A DNA stretch of 64,000 bases from Paucibacter sp. PLA-PC-4 (lineage in GTDB: Bacteria > Pseudomonadota > Gammaproteobacteria > Burkholderiales > Burkholderiaceae_C): positions 98,393 to 162,392 of the forward strand of contig NZ_JAPFGP010000016.1 in the NCBI RefSeq assembly GCF_026241155.1, read 5' to 3'. A program made the translations under genes and the position numbers. Positions 25,834 through 35,428 of the stretch are shown one piece after another (position 1 is the first letter of the stretch; the number at the start of each line of letters is the position of its first letter). The notes under the pieces are model-generated. The model was not told the DNA's origin, did no database searches, and worked only from the letters and a program-made list of their open reading frames with translations.

Positions 25834-27255
25834 TCAGTTGATCAGTTGCGTGGAGCCGCCGTTACCCGGCAGATAGCCCAGCCCCGACAGCCCATGGCGC
25901 TGCATGCGCAGACCCAGCGCCTCGCTCGTCATGCCCAGCGCCTCGGCAGCCACGTCGCGCCGGCCGCTGCTGCGCAGCAAGGCATTGGCGATCAGCTGCC
26001 GCTCGGCCCGGTGCGCCACCTCCACCAGCAGGTCTGCCAACGGCACCTGGCCGACCTGGTCGAGCAGACCGGCAAGCACATCGTCGCCGGCCGTCCGCAG
26101 CGGCATCGCCGGCCCACCCGGTCGTAGGATGAAACCCAGGCACGCCTGCTCGCCATCGGTCATCAGCGCCGCCGTAACCTGTACGGTCTGCGGCTCGCCG
26201 CTGGGCGAGCCAACCTCCAGCGAGGCGCTGCTGACGATGCCGGCGCTGCGCACCCGCGCGATCATCTGCGCCCAGCCGCCGTCGGCGTCAAGCAGCAACT
26301 CGGACATGGGCCGGCCGCGCAGCGCCAGCTCGTTGGCCTGGTGGGCCAGGCGCAGAAATGCAGGGTTGGCCATGAGGATGGCACCGGCCGAATCGGTGAT
26401 GACCACCGCATCGGGCGTGGTCTCGACGAACTCAGCCATGCGTGCGAGCGCCAGGCTGTCAGCGTTGGCCGCATCCTCGCGGCGCGCCCGCACAAGTATT
26501 AGCTGGGCCTCATCGGCCCGGAACGGCGTGGCCGAGATGTCCAGCACGCCGGCCGGGGCGCGTACGCGGATCTCGCCGGCGCGACCGCTGCTGCGCGCCG
26601 TGGCCAGCAGCTCGAGCACCGCAGCCCGCGCCGAGGGCGGCAGACGCTCGCTCAGCGCCCTGCCCTGTATCAGGCCGGGCTCATAGCCGAGCAGCGCGGC
26701 GCTAGCCGCATTGGCCTCCAACACCTTCAGGTCCAGCGCATCCAGCACCAGCACCGCGTCATTGGCAACTTGGAACAGCAGCTGATAGCGGCTCTCGGCC
26801 TGGCGGCGGCTCCAGAAATGGCGCTCCATGTCTTGCTGCGCTTCGACAAAGCGCTGCTGGATCGCGGCCACCGCGCGAAGATCGCGGCCGACCGCCAGCA
26901 CCGGACCGTCGGCGCCCAGACGTATCGCCGCCCAGGTCAACGGCAGCTCCTGCCCGCCCTGGGCTGGATGACTGACCTCGCGTCGGCGCGAGACGACGCC
27001 CTCGTTCGTGACCTCGTCGAGCAGAGACTGGATCTTGCCGCGGGTACTGACGGTGACCGTGTCGACCCAACGCTGGCCGACCCAGTCGCCACAGCCCTGG
27101 GCCTGTACGGCCTGGCCCTCGGCAACGGCCGAGATCACGCCATCCTTGTCGATGACCAAGGCGATATCGCTGGCCACGCGCGCAATGGTGTTGGCCAGTT
27201 CGCTGGCCAGGGGCGACAGCGCGCTGAGATCAGAGTCTTCGGAATCTGTGGACAC
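25834..27255 (-). CDS. ppsR: PpsR/CrtJ-type repressor, second copy, phytochrome-linked
   Basis: This is a complete PpsR of 473 aa: N-terminal PAS-like domain (about 20-135), Q-linker helix (about 140-170; VAAIQQRFVEAQQDMERHFW), PAS1 (about 175-270), PAS2 (about 285-390) and a Fis-type helix-turn-helix at the C-terminus (RRDVAAEALGMTSEALGLRMQRHGL). Single Cys residues occur at CGDW and QACLGF but none in the recognition helix. It is a paralogue of the gene at 1-897. Being co-directional with bphP, it is the likely partner of the phytochrome, while the other copy pairs with PpaA. The partner assignment is inference. Confidence 0.92.
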   Translation of the reverse strand: MSTDSEDSDLSALSPLASELANTIARVASDIALVIDKDGVISAVAEGQAVQAQGCGDWVGQRWVDTVTVSTRGKIQSLLDEVTNEGVVSRRREVSHPAQGGQELPLTWAAIRLGADGPVLAVGRDLRAVAAIQQRFVEAQQDMERHFWSRRQAESRYQLLFQVANDAVLVLDALDLKVLEANAASAALLGYEPGLIQGRALSERLPPSARAAVLELLATARSSGRAGEIRVRAPAGVLDISATPFRADEAQLILVRARREDAANADSLALARMAEFVETTPDAVVITDSAGAILMANPAFLRLAHQANELALRGRPMSELLLDADGGWAQMIARVRSAGIVSSASLEVGSPSGEPQTVQVTAALMTDGEQACLGFILRPGGPAMPLRTAGDDVLAGLLDQVGQVPLADLLVEVAHRAERQLIANALLRSSGRRDVAAEALGMTSEALGLRMQRHGLSGLGYLPGNGGSTQLIN

Positions 27256-27402
27256 CTGAGGCGGCCTCGATCGAGTGATGAAGCCCGGGAGCTGCGCTGG
27301 CGCGGCGCCCGGAGATACTGCTTGAACTTATCACAGACAGCTGGATCGTAGGCCGGCCCGGCACCTGCCGGAAACCCGCGCTTCGGCTCGCGTGCCGACA
27401 GC

Positions 27403-28506
27403 TCAGCCAGGGGCTGCCGGCTTGGCCGGCGTCGTCGGGAGGACTTCCAGCACTTTCAGCTCCTCCGTCGTCAGCGCCGTGCCGCCAGCCGGCGCCGGGC
27501 CAGTCTTGACCAGCAGCTCGGGGTGGTGCTTGGCCATTTCGGCGCCATACAGCGGCTTGTGGGCGCCCTGGTGGCAGGTAGCGCAGTTGACCTTGGCGAC
27601 ATCCCCGCCAGGCCCGAGGCGGTTGACCGGGAAGGTGTCGGTCAGCGGCAACATATGCTCCAGATTCAGCTCGCGCGCCATGCGGATGCCGTGCCAGGCC
27701 GACAGGCGCGGCGGCGAACTGCCGTTCCAGTCGCCGAAGCTGCGGGTGTTGTGGCACTGGGTGCAGTTGACGTTGAGCGACTTGGACATGTGCATCATCA
27801 GCCCATAGGTCCACTCGGCCTGCTTGGTCGATTGCCGGTTGCCGTCCGGCAAGGCCTGTTCGCCGGCCACGCGAATCGGAGCGTCGCCGAGCAGGAAGGC
27901 GCTGAAGGGATCATTGGGCAAAGACGCCAGGCCGACGCTGGCGGCCGGCGCGTTCTGTCCGGCCAGGTCGCCGGCGAAGCTGTTCGCGCCTTTGGGCGCC
28001 AGCGGCTGGAACCAGACCTCCTTGGGCACCGGTTCGCCGCGATGGCAGGTAAAGCAGGTGACGCCGGTTTTGGCAACATGGCTTTGCCAGTCGCTGTTGA
28101 TCTTCTGCGTCATCTGCAGCATGCGGCGCGCGACCACCTTGGTGTAGAGCGAGTCGTCGGCGAAGTTCTGCACATTGTGACAATGCACGCAGCCCTGCTT
28201 GGGCGATACCCAATTGGTCATCGCCACCATGGTGCGGCTGAACTCGGCCACACTCTGGTTCCCCAGCACCTTGACATTCTGGTAAACCTGCCCGGCCTTC
28301 GGACCATCGGGCGATGCCGGCTCCAGCGGCGCCGGTGCCTCGTGGAGGGCGGCCTGCTCGGCCATCAGGCGCGGGTTGTAAACCTGCTCCATGCCGGTGC
28401 CGCGGTAGCCGCGCTGCACAGTGTCGACCGGCGGCCGCTCGCAGGCCGCGAGCAGGCCGCACAGCAGGCCCAGCCCGATCAGGCGCAAGGGATGTTGATT
28501 CATCAT
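27403..28506 (-). CDS. pufC: Reaction-centre tetrahaem cytochrome c subunit
   Basis: PufC is a membrane-bound cytochrome that re-reduces the photo-oxidised special pair. It has four CxxCH haem sites (CVHCH, CFTCH, CTQCH, CATCH) and four Met-containing helices (for example RRMLQMTQ and LMMHMS). The signal sequence ends in LLAAC, a lipobox, so it is probably a lipoprotein held at the outer face of the inner membrane. I start at the ATG at 28506 (367 aa) because GGAGAG precedes it and the signal begins there; a longer frame to 28626 overlaps orf49. It is the last gene of the puf operon. Confidence 0.95.
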   Translation of the reverse strand: MMNQHPLRLIGLGLLCGLLAACERPPVDTVQRGYRGTGMEQVYNPRLMAEQAALHEAPAPLEPASPDGPKAGQVYQNVKVLGNQSVAEFSRTMVAMTNWVSPKQGCVHCHNVQNFADDSLYTKVVARRMLQMTQKINSDWQSHVAKTGVTCFTCHRGEPVPKEVWFQPLAPKGANSFAGDLAGQNAPAASVGLASLPNDPFSAFLLGDAPIRVAGEQALPDGNRQSTKQAEWTYGLMMHMSKSLNVNCTQCHNTRSFGDWNGSSPPRLSAWHGIRMARELNLEHMLPLTDTFPVNRLGPGGDVAKVNCATCHQGAHKPLYGAEMAKHHPELLVKTGPAPAGGTALTTEELKVLEVLPTTPAKPAAPG

Positions 28507-28652
28507 GGCTGCTCTCCAGTCAACAAGGCACCGGGCTGCGGCTGCGCCGGCAATTGCGCCTGAATGGCCAGGCTCACCGACGATCCGCCGAAACCATTGC
28601 GCAGCAGGGTCCAGCAGGCGGCGCACCAGTGGTTCAGGTGTAGGCGGCTCAT
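28503..28652 (-). CDS. 49-aa ORF coupled between pufM and pufC (orf49)
   Basis: The ATG overlaps the pufM stop (ATGA) and its TGA overlaps the first pufC ATG (ATGATG), so it fills the pufM-pufC gap exactly. The product begins [20 protein letters not shown] and ends with a Pro/Gln-rich tail; the C-A-A-C pair is the only recognisable motif. No family is recognised. A ribosome terminating here would be placed on the pufC start, so it may be a leader/coupling ORF rather than a functional protein. It was not long enough for routine ORF lists. Confidence 0.4.
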   Translation of the reverse strand: MSRLHLNHWCAACWTLLRNGFGGSSVSLAIQAQLPAQPQPGALLTGEQP

Positions 28653-29632
28653 GGCTTGGCTCCCAGGACTTGCAGGGCCGGATCGACGATGGGCTGGAAC
28701 ACCGCCGGGTACAGCGGCGCGACGCCGTGCTTGACGGCCCACAGATACCAGTTATCGACCACGGTGCCGGTCAGGAGAATGCCGATGCCTCCTGTCAGCG
28801 GGCACAGCACGGCAAACCACCAGGCCCAGCGATGAATGGATTCCATCGTCGCGTTAAAGCCCATCGTCCAGCGCCAGAAGAGAGCTGCCCGTTCGCTGGC
28901 GGTGCCGCGGTCGGTGATCTGCTCGATTTCGCGTTCGCCGCCGAAGCGGCTGACCGCCAGGATGGTGGCGCCATGCATCGCGAACAGCAGCGTGCTGCCG
29001 TAGAGGAAGGCGATGCTGAGCATGTGGAAGGGGTTGTAGAACAGATTGCCGTAGCGCAGCGAGAAGGCCGCCGTCCAGTCCAGATGCGGGAAGATGCCGA
29101 AAGGCACCGCCTCACCCCAACTGCCCATCAGAATAGGCCGGATGAAGCCCAGCACCAGGTAGAGCCAGATCGCCGCGGCAAAGGCCCAGGCCACATGGGT
29201 GCCCATGCCGAGCTTGCGCGCGCGCCGGTACATGCGGGCCCACCACAGCAGGATGGCCATGGTCAGGAAGAAGCCGGCCAGCAACCACCAGCCGCCCTGG
29301 TTCAGCGGCGGCAGCGACAGGCCGTAGGCCGGTGGCGGCGGCTCCAGCGCCAGCCAGAACAGCTGGCGAGCGAACTGCACCGGATCCCAGCCGACCGAGG
29401 CCCACATATTCAGACCAATGATCTCGATGGCAATGAAGCCGCAGATCAGCGAGGCAATGCCCAGCCAGCCCAGGTAGATCGGCCCGATCTGCGCATCACC
29501 GAGGCGCCCCAGCCAATGCAAGTGCAGTCCCTTGCCCTCGCGCTGGTACTCGTCACGCCCCAGCGGCACGCCGGGATAGGACGGCGCCGCGACCTGGACG
29601 CTGGTGAAAAGATTCTGATATTCCGCAGCCAT
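28649..29632 (-). CDS. pufM: Photosynthetic reaction centre M subunit
   Basis: PufM is a reaction-centre core subunit (327 aa) with five transmembrane helices that bind bacteriochlorophylls, bacteriopheophytin, QA and the non-haem Fe jointly with L. Family segments are [12 protein letters not shown] near the start, [16 protein letters not shown] (special-pair His region) and [26 protein letters not shown] (quinone/Fe region). It follows pufL by 36 nt and overlaps orf49 by 4 nt. The C-terminal extension is short, as usual in species with a PufC cytochrome. Confidence 0.97.
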   Translation of the reverse strand: MAAEYQNLFTSVQVAAPSYPGVPLGRDEYQREGKGLHLHWLGRLGDAQIGPIYLGWLGIASLICGFIAIEIIGLNMWASVGWDPVQFARQLFWLALEPPPPAYGLSLPPLNQGGWWLLAGFFLTMAILLWWARMYRRARKLGMGTHVAWAFAAAIWLYLVLGFIRPILMGSWGEAVPFGIFPHLDWTAAFSLRYGNLFYNPFHMLSIAFLYGSTLLFAMHGATILAVSRFGGEREIEQITDRGTASERAALFWRWTMGFNATMESIHRWAWWFAVLCPLTGGIGILLTGTVVDNWYLWAVKHGVAPLYPAVFQPIVDPALQVLGAKP

Positions 29633-29668
29633 GATGAGTCTCCTCGGCTTTTTGGACTTGTTGAGCGC

Positions 29669-30493
29669 TCAGCGCCAGACCGGCAGGTTCAGCCACCAGC
29701 TCCACCACTCGGGCCAGCCGCGGGTCCAGAAGGGGCCGCTGATGACGATGCAGACCGCGCTCCAGAAGCCGGCCGACAGCGCCAGGAACAGACCCAGGCG
29801 GTGGATACCCAGGGTGCCGATCGAGTAGCCGATGGCGTCACGGAAGAAGGTGTTCTCGTGCTCGGCCGTCTTGACCACCTCGCCCTTGGCCGGGTTCGTG
29901 GCCGACAGGATCAGCGCGCCGTGCAGGCTCAACGCGAAGGTGGTGGCGAAGAAGAAGCTCACCGCCAGCATGTGCGCCGGGTTGTAGTGGAAGTGCAGGT
30001 ACTGGTAGCCGGTGTTGGACACCCAGTCCAGATGGCTCATGATGCCGTAGGGAAAGCCATGTCCCCAGGCGCCCATCAGCGCGGGCCGTATCACCACCAG
30101 CGTGACGTAGGCCAGGATTGCCACCGAGAAAGCGAAGGGCACGTGGTAGCCGATGCCCAGTTTGCGGCAGATCTCGACCTCGCGCAGTGCCCAGGAGACA
30201 AAGGAGCCGATGGCGCAGACGGTAATCAGCTGCCAGAGTCCGCCCTCCATCAGCGGCGCCATGCCGAGACCGTATTTCAGGTCGGGGGGCGCGATATTGA
30301 TCTGCCAGAGGTTCCAGGTGCCGCCCTGCGACGCTCCCCAGACAATCAGCAGGATGCCGACCAGCGAGAAAAACGCCGTGGTCACACCGAAAAAGCCGAC
30401 GTAGAACGGGCCTACCCAGAAGTCGAACAAATCGCCTCCCAGCAGGGTGCCGCCGCGTACGCGGTACTTTCTCTCGAAGTTCAGCATAGCCAT
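29669..30493 (-). CDS. pufL: Photosynthetic reaction centre L subunit
   Basis: PufL is a core subunit with five membrane helices binding the special pair, accessory pigments and QB. The frame opens with a GTG at 30502, but GAGGTGG lies 5 nt before the ATG at 30493, giving the typical start [17 protein letters not shown] (274 aa). Characteristic parts are [18 protein letters not shown] and [15 protein letters not shown], with [22 protein letters not shown] in the QB/Fe region. It is separated from pufA by about 108 nt containing a strong hairpin. Confidence 0.97.
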   Translation of the reverse strand: MAMLNFERKYRVRGGTLLGGDLFDFWVGPFYVGFFGVTTAFFSLVGILLIVWGASQGGTWNLWQINIAPPDLKYGLGMAPLMEGGLWQLITVCAIGSFVSWALREVEICRKLGIGYHVPFAFSVAILAYVTLVVIRPALMGAWGHGFPYGIMSHLDWVSNTGYQYLHFHYNPAHMLAVSFFFATTFALSLHGALILSATNPAKGEVVKTAEHENTFFRDAIGYSIGTLGIHRLGLFLALSAGFWSAVCIVISGPFWTRGWPEWWSWWLNLPVWR

Positions 30494-30549
30494 GCTTGCC
30501 ACCTCAGGTAGAGGGCGCCCGCGACTGGCGGGGCCCTTTGCGGTCCGGA

Positions 30550-30577
30550 CACGGCGCGGGAGTCAACCCGCGCCGTG
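30550..30577 (-). terminator. pufA-pufL intercistronic hairpin
   Basis: A perfect 11-bp GC-rich stem (CACGGCGCGGG / CCCGCGCCGTG) with a 6-nt loop lies between pufA and pufL, with no T-run. In Rhodobacter a hairpin in the same place protects the pufBA message from decay and partly stops transcription, giving more antenna than reaction centre. The same role is inferred. Confidence 0.7.
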
Positions 30578-30601
30578 GCTTCGATGGGTCGAGGCCGGTG
30601 A

Positions 30602-30787
30602 CTACTTCGGCGCCGGTGCGGGCATCGATGAGTTCTGACTCACCGCCTGCGTCCTGGGTCCATCGAGCCAGTTGAACTTGTTGGTACTCAAGAGCACAAA
30701 GTGAATCACCAGTGCCAGTACGAACAAGAAAGCGAACAAAGCAACCAGCGCTCGGCGCGGGTCGAACAACAACCAAATTCTCCACAT
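30602..30787 (-). CDS. pufA: Light-harvesting 1 alpha polypeptide
   Basis: This is the LH1 antenna alpha chain, 61 aa. [14 protein letters not shown] is the cytoplasmic segment. The single membrane helix ends with the bacteriochlorophyll-binding His in [19 protein letters not shown]. The C-terminal tail is Ala/Pro-rich. AGGAGAGA precedes the ATG, and it starts 11 nt after orf74. The order here is pufB-orf74-pufA rather than pufB directly followed by pufA. Confidence 0.96.
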   Translation of the reverse strand: MWRIWLLFDPRRALVALFAFLFVLALVIHFVLLSTNKFNWLDGPRTQAVSQNSSMPAPAPK

Positions 30788-30798
30788 GCTTATCTCTC

Positions 30799-31023
30799 CT
30801 AGTTAAGGTGCGACATGAAGGTGTAGACACCTGCCCTCACACCCTTGATCAGCGATTTCTCGCTCTCCGCGCCCGGGAACCAGCGACGCCACTTCAGCAA
30901 CAGCAGCTGGGCGGCGACGGCGATCATCAGCACGAACACAAAACTCACGAAAAACAGCGCCTCGTAAGCCTTGGAGTCCTGCAAAGCCGCATGGTTGACG
31001 GGGACGGTGGTGATCTCAGCCAT
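30799..31023 (-). CDS. 74-aa single-helix protein between pufB and pufA (orf74)
   Basis: A strong ribosome site (GAAGGAGG, 6 nt before ATG) and tight spacing (20 nt after pufB, 11 nt before pufA) argue that this gene is real. The product has a polar N-terminus (about 1-20), one membrane helix (about 22-43, [20 protein letters not shown]), then a basic, aromatic stretch (KWRRWFPG) and a C-terminal amphipathic part ending SHLN. There is no His in the helix, so it is not an antenna alpha or beta chain. Length and layout recall PufQ of Rhodobacter, which lies before pufB, but identity is unproven; a PufX-like structural role is another option. Confidence 0.7.
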   Translation of the reverse strand: MAEITTVPVNHAALQDSKAYEALFFVSFVFVLMIAVAAQLLLLKWRRWFPGAESEKSLIKGVRAGVYTFMSHLN

Positions 31024-31043
31024 GACGGGCCTCCTTCAACGAT

Positions 31044-31193
31044 TCAGAGCCAGGGACGCCACATCCACACCAGCACATGGGCGACCACGGCAACCGCCGT
31101 GAAGCCAATGAAGCTGGACATGAAAATGCCGTGGAATTCCCGGGCTTCGTTCTCAGTCAGCCCGGATAACGAGCCTGTTCTGTTGTCAGCCAT
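31044..31193 (-). CDS. pufB: Light-harvesting 1 beta polypeptide
   Basis: This is the LH1 antenna beta chain, 49 aa, too short for common ORF cut-offs. It begins [20 protein letters not shown] and then has FHG, one membrane helix with [14 protein letters not shown]; the His of AH is the bacteriochlorophyll ligand and WRPWL the classic C-terminus. GAGGAGCT lies 9 nt upstream. It is the first puf gene, 95 nt after bchZ. A puf promoter may lie in this gap or within bchZ, as in Rhodobacter. Confidence 0.96.
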   Translation of the reverse strand: MADNRTGSLSGLTENEAREFHGIFMSSFIGFTAVAVVAHVLVWMWRPWL

Positions 31194-31288
31194 AGCGATA
31201 GCTCCTCAAAAAAGCCTTGCGGCCAGTACCGCGCAGCTCCCGCGCGGCAGGGACTTCCACGGGCCACAGCCCAAGGCAAGACTGGTAT

Positions 31289-32770
31289 TCACGTCAATGC
31301 TCCGAGCGCCGCTGCGGCCAGCTGCCGGGTATGGCCCTCGATGTCCAGGGTCGCCACTGCCGCCGCACCGCGTGCGCGCGCCGCCGCCTCGGCGCGGTCG
31401 CGCAGGCGCTTGGCCGCCGAGATGCGAAGCAGCACCGGCTGCGCCTCCAGCAATTCGTCCAGCAGCTCCTTGGCTTCCTGCGTCCAGCCCATCTCGGGCA
31501 GCGCCCGGGCCGGCGTGGCCTCGGCCTGGTCGAGCTCGGTGCCCAGCGGAAGTATGTGAAAGAGCGCATCGAACAGTGCGTTGCAGAATTCCTGCACCAG
31601 ATAGGTCGCGCCGGCATAGCCCATGAAGGGCGTGCCGGTGGCGCGGCGGATGATGGCGCCGGGGAACGAAGCGGGGATGAATGCCGGCTTCATCGGTCCC
31701 TTGCTACCAGCCTCAGCCATATACATGCGCTCATTGAAGCTGCCGTACATCACCAGCGGCGGCTTTTCATGCACCAGTGCACGGATCGCGGCGTTGTCAG
31801 TCTTCTCTCCGGGCTTTCGTGCGACCGCGAAATTACAGGGCAGGCCCAGCTCGTCCTCGAAGAAATGTCGCAGGCCGCGCGCATAGGTCTCGCTGGCCAC
31901 TACCGCAAAGCTGGCGGTGGCGAAGAAGTCCTGAGTGACTGAACGCCACAGATCCCAGATCGGCTTGATCGTGGTGTGCTTCTCGCGCTCGATGAAGGGC
32001 TCGGGGTCCAGATGCAGCAAGCTGCCGAGCTCGCGAAGGAATGCGGTGGTACTGTGCAGGCCGATCGGAGCCTGCAGATAGGGCCGCTCCAGCGCCTCGC
32101 AGAGCATGCGGCCGAATTCGCGGTAGAGGCACACGTTGACGTCGGCGTTCACCAGGTTCACGACATCGGCCAAATGGCTGCCCAGCGGGAAGACCATGTT
32201 GACCTCGGCACCGATGCCTTCGACCAGACGACGGATTTCGTGCAGATCGCTCGCGCCGTTGAACTGCCCGTAGCAGGGGCCGATCAGGTTGACACGCGGT
32301 TTCTCGCCAGCGTGTCGCTGATCAAAGGGCGTGCGGGCCGGCACCTTCTTGACGCCATATTCGGTCCACAGCCAGAACATCGCACGGTTCGCGCACTGCC
32401 ACTGATCCTCGTCGATGGTGCGCGGAAGAAATCGAGCGATCGTCGTGCCCTCGGGCGTGACGCCGCCGCCAATCATCTCGGCGATCGAGCCGGTCACGAC
32501 CACGCTGGGCAGGTCCGGGTCCAGCGTCGCATGGGCGCGCTTCATCGAACCCTCGGTGCCTTCGCGGCCAAGCTGCTCCTCGGCCAGGCCGGTCACGACG
32601 ATGGGCAGCTCATGCGGCGGCAAGGCGTCGGTGTAGTGCAGCACCGAGGTCACCGGCAGGTTCTCGCAACCAACAGGCCCGTCGATCACAACCTGCAGGC
32701 CCTTGATCGCGGTGAAGACATAGACGGCACCCCAGTAGCCGCCTGCCCGGTCGTGGTCCAGCACTAGCAT
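31289..32770 (-). CDS. bchZ: Chlorophyllide a reductase subunit Z
   Basis: BchZ is the catalytic subunit of chlorophyllide oxidoreductase (XYZ), which reduces the B ring C7-C8 bond to give the bacteriochlorin (493 aa). The start [19 protein letters not shown] matches known BchZ N-termini. The frame is open to 32923, but GGGGAAG lies 6 nt before the ATG at 32770. Cluster-binding region: [24 protein letters not shown]. It is nitrogenase NifK-like by family. It ends 95 nt before pufB on the same transcript. Confidence 0.95.
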   Translation of the reverse strand: MLVLDHDRAGGYWGAVYVFTAIKGLQVVIDGPVGCENLPVTSVLHYTDALPPHELPIVVTGLAEEQLGREGTEGSMKRAHATLDPDLPSVVVTGSIAEMIGGGVTPEGTTIARFLPRTIDEDQWQCANRAMFWLWTEYGVKKVPARTPFDQRHAGEKPRVNLIGPCYGQFNGASDLHEIRRLVEGIGAEVNMVFPLGSHLADVVNLVNADVNVCLYREFGRMLCEALERPYLQAPIGLHSTTAFLRELGSLLHLDPEPFIEREKHTTIKPIWDLWRSVTQDFFATASFAVVASETYARGLRHFFEDELGLPCNFAVARKPGEKTDNAAIRALVHEKPPLVMYGSFNERMYMAEAGSKGPMKPAFIPASFPGAIIRRATGTPFMGYAGATYLVQEFCNALFDALFHILPLGTELDQAEATPARALPEMGWTQEAKELLDELLEAQPVLLRISAAKRLRDRAEAAARARGAAAVATLDIEGHTRQLAAAALGALT

Positions 32771-32925
32771 GTGGCACTTCCCCATTCGACGCAGCGACGA
32801 AAACCGCAGTAGCGTGCCGCGATGGAGCGCAGCGGGCCGCGATGGGCGATCCGGCGGCGCGGCTGAGGAAGGACGCGCGCCAAGCAGACCAGACGGGCGC
32901 TGCGAGGGTTCAGGTGATCGCACAT
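32764..32925 (-). CDS. Possible 53-aa ORF filling the bchY-bchZ gap
   Basis: The ATG overlaps the bchY stop (TGATG) and the TAG overlaps the bchZ start (ATGCTAG), so it exactly spans the 154-nt gap. The product is basic with five Cys (begins [20 protein letters not shown]). No domain is recognised. In this GC-rich DNA a second frame is also open here, so chance is quite possible; it may serve only to couple translation. Confidence 0.2.
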   Translation of the reverse strand: MCDHLNPRSARLVCLARVLPQPRRRIAHRGPLRSIAARYCGFRRCVEWGSATC

Positions 32926-34406
32926 CAAATCATCTCCTCTGCCTTGCGGCGTTTGATCAGTTTGATGACCTGGCGACGTGTGTCGGCCTTGAACTCGGGA
33001 CGGTCGCGTGGAATGTCTTCCCAGATACCGGCCGCATAGCCTGAACCCACCTCGCCGAAGAACTCGCGCATCTGCGCGAACCGATGCTTGTTGCTGATCG
33101 CCGCGTTGACCACCTGGGCCAGCGAGCCGGCCCCGGCCGGGCCCATCAGCGGGCGGGCCGAAATCAGGTTGGTGAAGTACAGCGCTGGCAGTGCCAGCTG
33201 CTTGGCCTTCTGCACCACCGGCGTCGTGCCGATGGCCAGGTCTGGCTTGCACTCGGCCAGCGCCGCCAGGTCCTGCTCCAGCGAAGCGCGGTACTGCACA
33301 TGCACGCCGCGCGCCTGCAGCCATTCGCGGTCGGGGTCGCTCCAACGGGTGCGCGGGCAGGCGGTGCCCACATAAGGCACCTCGGCGCCACTCTCGACCA
33401 GCAGCCGCGCCACCAGCAGCTCCGAGCCTTCGTAGCCGCTGACCGTCACCCGAGCCTTGATCGGTGAGCGCGCCAGTGCGCCCTTGATCGCGGGAAGGAA
33501 TTTCTGCTTGGCCGCATCGATCAACGCCTGCGGCACGTTCGCCGCCATGCCGATGGCTTGCAGCCAGGCCTCGGTGCCGTCATGGCCCACCGGGGCAGAG
33601 CCGATCACCGGCCGCCCGGCAGCCTCGAACTCGCGCACGCAGGCGGTGTAGAAGGGATGAATGGCAGCGGCCACCGTGCAGTCCAGCGCAGCATAGAGCT
33701 CCCGCCATTCGCGCGTCGGCACTACCGGCCCGGCCGCCAAGCCCATGGGCTCCAGCAGCATGCCCAGCACCACCGGGTCGGCCGGGAACATCTCGCCGAG
33801 TAGGCTCACCGTGGGCCGCCCAGTCTGCAGCTTCTTTTCGCGCCAGCCGGTCGGCGCGGCGACCGGCCCGGCCTCGGCCTCGCCGCGCGCGTACTTCAGC
33901 ATCGCACCGGCCAGCACGTCCTTGGCCTCGGCATGGGTGGGCACGCCAAAGCCCGGCACGTCGACCCCGATGATGCGCACCCCGTTGATCTGCTTGGGCA
34001 GCAGTTGCAGCGGCACGCCGCTAGCGGTGGGTACGCAGAGGTTGATCACCACCAGTGCATCGAGCTTGGCCGGATCAGCCTGCTCGTGGACAGAGTCGCG
34101 GATGTCCTCGAACAGCTTGCCAGTTACCAGGCTCTCACTGTTGAAGGGCACATAGCCGACGCTGCGCTTGGCGCCGTAGAAGTGAGAGGTGAAAGTCAGG
34201 CCGTAGACACAGCAGGCCGAGCCGCTGAGGATGGTGGCGGTGCGCCGCATCCGTAGGCCCACCCGCAGCGCGCCAAAGGCCGGGCACATGCTCTGCGGCT
34301 GGTCGTGCGGGCCCTTGGGGTAGTCGGCAGCGTAGCGCTCCAGCGTTTCGCGCGTGGCGTCACTGGTCGCTTGTGCGAGCTCGGGGGCGGCGTGGCAGTT
34401 GGACAT
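32925..34406 (-). CDS. bchY: Chlorophyllide a reductase subunit Y
   Basis: BchY is the partner of BchZ in the catalytic YZ component of chlorophyllide oxidoreductase (493 aa). Cys residues for the [4Fe-4S] cluster occur in MCPAFGALR (near 41), [21 protein letters not shown] (near 66) and CVPTASG (near 128). By family it resembles BchN and NifD. It starts 2 nt after bchX ends and is part of the crtEF-bchCXYZ-puf superoperon. Confidence 0.95.
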   Translation of the reverse strand: MSNCHAAPELAQATSDATRETLERYAADYPKGPHDQPQSMCPAFGALRVGLRMRRTATILSGSACCVYGLTFTSHFYGAKRSVGYVPFNSESLVTGKLFEDIRDSVHEQADPAKLDALVVINLCVPTASGVPLQLLPKQINGVRIIGVDVPGFGVPTHAEAKDVLAGAMLKYARGEAEAGPVAAPTGWREKKLQTGRPTVSLLGEMFPADPVVLGMLLEPMGLAAGPVVPTREWRELYAALDCTVAAAIHPFYTACVREFEAAGRPVIGSAPVGHDGTEAWLQAIGMAANVPQALIDAAKQKFLPAIKGALARSPIKARVTVSGYEGSELLVARLLVESGAEVPYVGTACPRTRWSDPDREWLQARGVHVQYRASLEQDLAALAECKPDLAIGTTPVVQKAKQLALPALYFTNLISARPLMGPAGAGSLAQVVNAAISNKHRFAQMREFFGEVGSGYAAGIWEDIPRDRPEFKADTRRQVIKLIKRRKAEEMI

Positions 34407-34408
34407 GA

Positions 34409-35428
34409 TCAGGCCGCGTCGTAGATCACTTCAAGCGTCGGCTTGATCAACTCGGTCTTGCCCACCATGTCGAACAACGTGGCAGGCTCCATCATGAAAT
34501 CGCGCCCGGTGACCTCGGCAGAGAAAAGGCCCAGCAGCTGGTCCTGGGTCTGCGGCTTGGGCCGCACCGGCGGCGCCTCGCCGACATTGGTGGCCAGGGT
34601 CTCGAACAGCGAGGCCCATTGCGTGCCGGGCCGGCCAATGATTTCGTAGCTGGCGCTCTTGCGGCGGATGTCCTCGTTGGCGGGGATGGCCGCCAGCACC
34701 GGGATGCCCACCGCCTGCGCGAAGGCGGTCGCCTCGCCTGTGCCATCATCCTTGTTGATCACCATGCCGGCCACGCCGACATTGCCACCGAGCTTGCGGA
34801 AGTACTCCACCGCGCTGCAGACGTTGTTGGCCACGTACAGGCTCTGCAGGTCGTTGCTGGCGACCACGATGACCTTCTGGCACATGTCGCGCGCAATCGG
34901 AAGGCCGAAGCCGCCGCAGACCACATCGCCGAGAAAGTCCAAGAGCACGTAGTCGAAACCCCAGTCGTGAAAGCCGAGCTTCTCCAGCGTCTCGAAGCCG
35001 TGGATGATGCCGCGCCCGCCGCATCCGCGGCCGACCTCGGGGCCACCCAGCTCCATGGCATAGACGCCGTCGCGCTTGAAACAGACATCGCCGATGGCCA
35101 CCGCCTCGCCGGCCAGTTTCTTCTTGCTGCTCGTCTCAATGATCGTAGGGCAGGCCTTGCCGCCGAACAGCAAGCTGGTGGTGTCGCTCTTCGGGTCGCA
35201 GCCGATCAGCAGCACCTTCTTGCCCTGCTGGGCCATCATGTAGCTGAGATTGGCCAGCGTGAAACTCTTGCCGATGCCGCCTTTGCCGTAGATCGCGATA
35301 ATCTGCGTGGTCTTGGTGACCGGGCCTGTTGCTGGAGCATCGGGCTCGATGGCGGCCTCCGCGCGCAAGGCGTCCATGCGAGGCTGGAAAACCATCGGCG
35401 CGACCGCCGGGATGCTTGAGCTGCTCAT
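34409..35428 (-). CDS. bchX: Chlorophyllide a reductase iron-sulfur ATPase subunit X
   Basis: BchX is the NifH-like electron donor to BchYZ (339 aa). The P-loop GKGGIGKSF is at 48-56. GRGCGGRG and GDVVCGGFG carry the Cys ligands of the [4Fe-4S] cluster at the dimer interface. The frame extends upstream to 35599 over bchC, but the ATG at 35428 overlaps the bchC stop (ATGA) and gives the normal N-terminus with a 40-residue extension. Its homologue bchL is also in this window. Confidence 0.96.
   Translation of the reverse strand: MSSSSIPAVAPMVFQPRMDALRAEAAIEPDAPATGPVTKTTQIIAIYGKGGIGKSFTLANLSYMMAQQGKKVLLIGCDPKSDTTSLLFGGKACPTIIETSSKKKLAGEAVAIGDVCFKRDGVYAMELGGPEVGRGCGGRGIIHGFETLEKLGFHDWGFDYVLLDFLGDVVCGGFGLPIARDMCQKVIVVASNDLQSLYVANNVCSAVEYFRKLGGNVGVAGMVINKDDGTGEATAFAQAVGIPVLAAIPANEDIRRKSASYEIIGRPGTQWASLFETLATNVGEAPPVRPKPQTQDQLLGLFSAEVTGRDFMMEPATLFDMVGKTELIKPTLEVIYDAA

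Noticed and set aside
28505..30511. A 668-codon open frame on the + strand antisense to pufL, pufM and pufC
   Set aside because: GC-rich shadow frame: composition is His/Gln/Arg-rich with no domain, and the opposite strand holds unmistakable reaction-centre genes.
30799..31023. orf74 as a second LH1 beta chain
   Set aside because: Lacks the His ligand and the WRPWL-type end; the true pufB is at 31044-31193.
31194..31288. PpsR site in the bchZ-pufB gap
   Set aside because: Looked for TGT-N12-ACA and one-mismatch forms and saw none; the puf promoter may be inside bchZ.
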